Below the pieces are notes generated by a model that did no database searches, was not told where the DNA came from, and worked only from the letters and a program-made list of their open reading frames with translations. A program made the position numbers and the translations under genes. A stretch of 64,000 bases of DNA from an uncultured Pseudomonadales bacterium (GTDB lineage Bacteria > Pseudomonadota > Gammaproteobacteria > Pseudomonadales > Azotimanducaceae), in contig CAKZWF010000010.1 in assembly GCA_937921865.1 (NCBI GenBank), positions 28,279 through 92,278 on the forward strand, read 5' to 3'. Positions 63,136 to 64,000 of this stretch are shown here, piece after piece; the stretch's first letter is position 1; each line of letters opens with the position of its first letter.

Positions 63136-63573
63136 GTGCGCCTGTTCACACTCCCCTTATGCGAAATAAACGGTGCTAGCAAAGTGCCACAGAGAAGCCG
63201 GGAGACTTCTAATTCAAAGGTTGAGAAGTCGAACACACTCCCAAAACTCAGTACTGGGTTTACTATGGTTAAAGACAAAATTACAAAACTGGCAGCGATC
63301 CAAGGTCTTCCTCCTATCGATTCATTCTCAAGGAAGAAAATGAACGAACACGCCAAAATTCACAGTGGGCCAGATTTTTTGTCACCTTTCCTGCGCGTTT
63401 ATAAATTTATGAGCCTGCGAACTTGCAAGGTGGTGCCGTCAGGAGCGGCTTACAAAGGTTCCAGAACACCGAACCGAGAGAATTTAACAATTCAAGAAAG
63501 CCGGCAAATACATCAGCGATGCGCCGACAAGAACATCCGCGCAAAATCGCTCAAACCTGAAGCACAAAGATGA
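63136..63573 (+). CDS. Doubtful short ORF overlapping the next start
   Basis: A 145-codon reading (GTG start; an internal ATG at 63265 is also possible) ends in TGA overlapping the next gene's ATG as ATGA. The product is Lys/Ser/Arg-rich and has no recognised domain; no ribosome-binding site is visible. Low evidence of a real gene. The 490 bp here (63080-63569) otherwise hold nothing I can identify. Confidence 0.2.
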   Translation: MRLFTLPLCEINGASKVPQRSRETSNSKVEKSNTLPKLSTGFTMVKDKITKLAAIQGLPPIDSFSRKKMNEHAKIHSGPDFLSPFLRVYKFMSLRTCKVVPSGAAYKGSRTPNRENLTIQESRQIHQRCADKNIRAKSLKPEAQR

Positions 63574-64000
63574 AGTGGTTTGAAGCGACAATATCCTATC
63601 TGTTCCCGACGATACTTATCGATAGCACTCCATGGGGCACGCTCTGGGAGGAACAACAACGAGAACAATTTCTTAGAGTCGCGCGCTTCTTTTTCCCAGC
63701 AGTCGCGCTGGGATACGTGGTGCACTTCTATGTGTTCGACAAACCCATGGGGCTTGAACCTATCGAGTTTTGGTTTCGCTTTCGCATGGCCATCGCAAGT
63801 GTTTGCGCAGCGACTTTTGCCTTTTATGTATCGCCAATGTCTAAGCATCGTGTATACAAACTGCCAGCACTCCTTGCTTGTTTCGCCATCTGCTATTCAC
63901 AGGCAAAAGTGACCAATTGGTACGGAAAAGAAGCGTGGTTCTTTTTCTTCCTATTCATTCTCGCCGCAACAATACTCTTGAGAATGACTCCTCTGAAAAG
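63570..64000 (+). CDS. N-terminal part of a multi-helix membrane protein, cut by window end
   Basis: From the ATG at 63570 an open frame of at least 143 codons runs to the window edge. It predicts an N-terminal cytoplasmic stretch of about 38 residues and four hydrophobic segments (about 40-57, 72-88, 98-110, 122-138) with aromatic-rich FFFPAVALGYVVHFYVF. Such N-termini occur in membrane-anchored signalling proteins (for example cyclases or kinases), but no output domain is visible. No strong ribosome-binding site; the ATG overlaps the stop of the preceding ORF. Confidence 0.6.
   Translation, partial: MKWFEATISYLFPTILIDSTPWGTLWEEQQREQFLRVARFFFPAVALGYVVHFYVFDKPMGLEPIEFWFRFRMAIASVCAATFAFYVSPMSKHRVYKLPALLACFAICYSQAKVTNWYGKEAWFFFFLFILAATILLRMTPLK

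Noticed and set aside
63012..63356. 114-codon minus-strand ORF
   Set aside because: It overlaps the start of the better-supported 62483-63079 gene and has no recognisable content.
61572..64000. Prophage or insertion sequence remnant at the right end
   Set aside because: No transposase, integrase, phage structural gene, terminal inverted repeats or tRNA attachment site could be seen.

Overview
The window looks like a chromosomal segment of a free-living, probably marine or environmental, gammaproteobacterium. This rests on the gene order miaB-ybeZ-ybeY-ybeX-lnt-leuS, a DUF1820 gene beside it, fairly high GC, and many genes for aerobic oxidation of organic and fatty-acyl substrates. No rRNA, tRNA, CRISPR array, insertion sequence or prophage was seen. 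About 56 protein genes can be supported, with one clear pseudogene and one gene cut by the right edge.

Layout. 1-7931 (minus strand): tRNA modification, ribosome maturation, envelope lipoprotein acylation and leucyl-tRNA synthetase as one tightly overlapping operon. 8053-18465: DUF1820 plus acyl-CoA synthetase, a membrane GGDEF-EAL protein, an alpha-hydroxyacid oxidase, a ferredoxin-reductase-type flavoprotein, an acyl-CoA dehydrogenase, a Tag-type glycosylase, then a plus-strand run of a bacterial cereblon-like CULT protein, a divergent PTPS-fold protein and a short-chain dehydrogenase. 18494-33108: queuosine-precursor transporter, 2-hydroxyacid dehydrogenase, LLM flavoenzyme, a secreted unknown, folK, zinc alcohol dehydrogenase, an HtrA protease, an MFS carrier, a giant AsmA-type protein, a hydrolase, an unusual receiver protein and an SDR.

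33225-49176: a PQQ dehydrogenase, an M20 peptidase, a PI-PLC-like protein, a molybdenum hydroxylase set (FAD, Mo, 2Fe-2S and CoxG-like genes), a second GGDEF-EAL protein paired with a pilin-like protein, MarR, an FMN glutamate-synthase-like protein and a sulfatase. 49198-61571: PhzF, APH-type kinase, MOSC, three-gene transhydrogenase pntAA-pntAB-pntB, a TRAP transporter, two overlapping ArsA/Get3-type ATPases, a hotdog protein, a PurN-like formyltransferase and a GNAT acetyltransferase.

The last 2.4 kb (61572-64000) differ: AT-richer and gene-poor, with a hairpin and promoter that together suggest a minus-strand small RNA, a RidA-family pseudogene with two inactivating lesions, an unrecognised protein, and the start of a membrane protein that runs off the window. 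The most interesting candidates are the CULT/PTPS-like/SDR run, where the PTPS-like protein keeps its zinc histidines but seems to have lost the catalytic residues; the ArsA pair with one unusual nucleotide switch; and the sRNA/pseudogene region. All functional statements come from reading translations by eye; no database search was possible.
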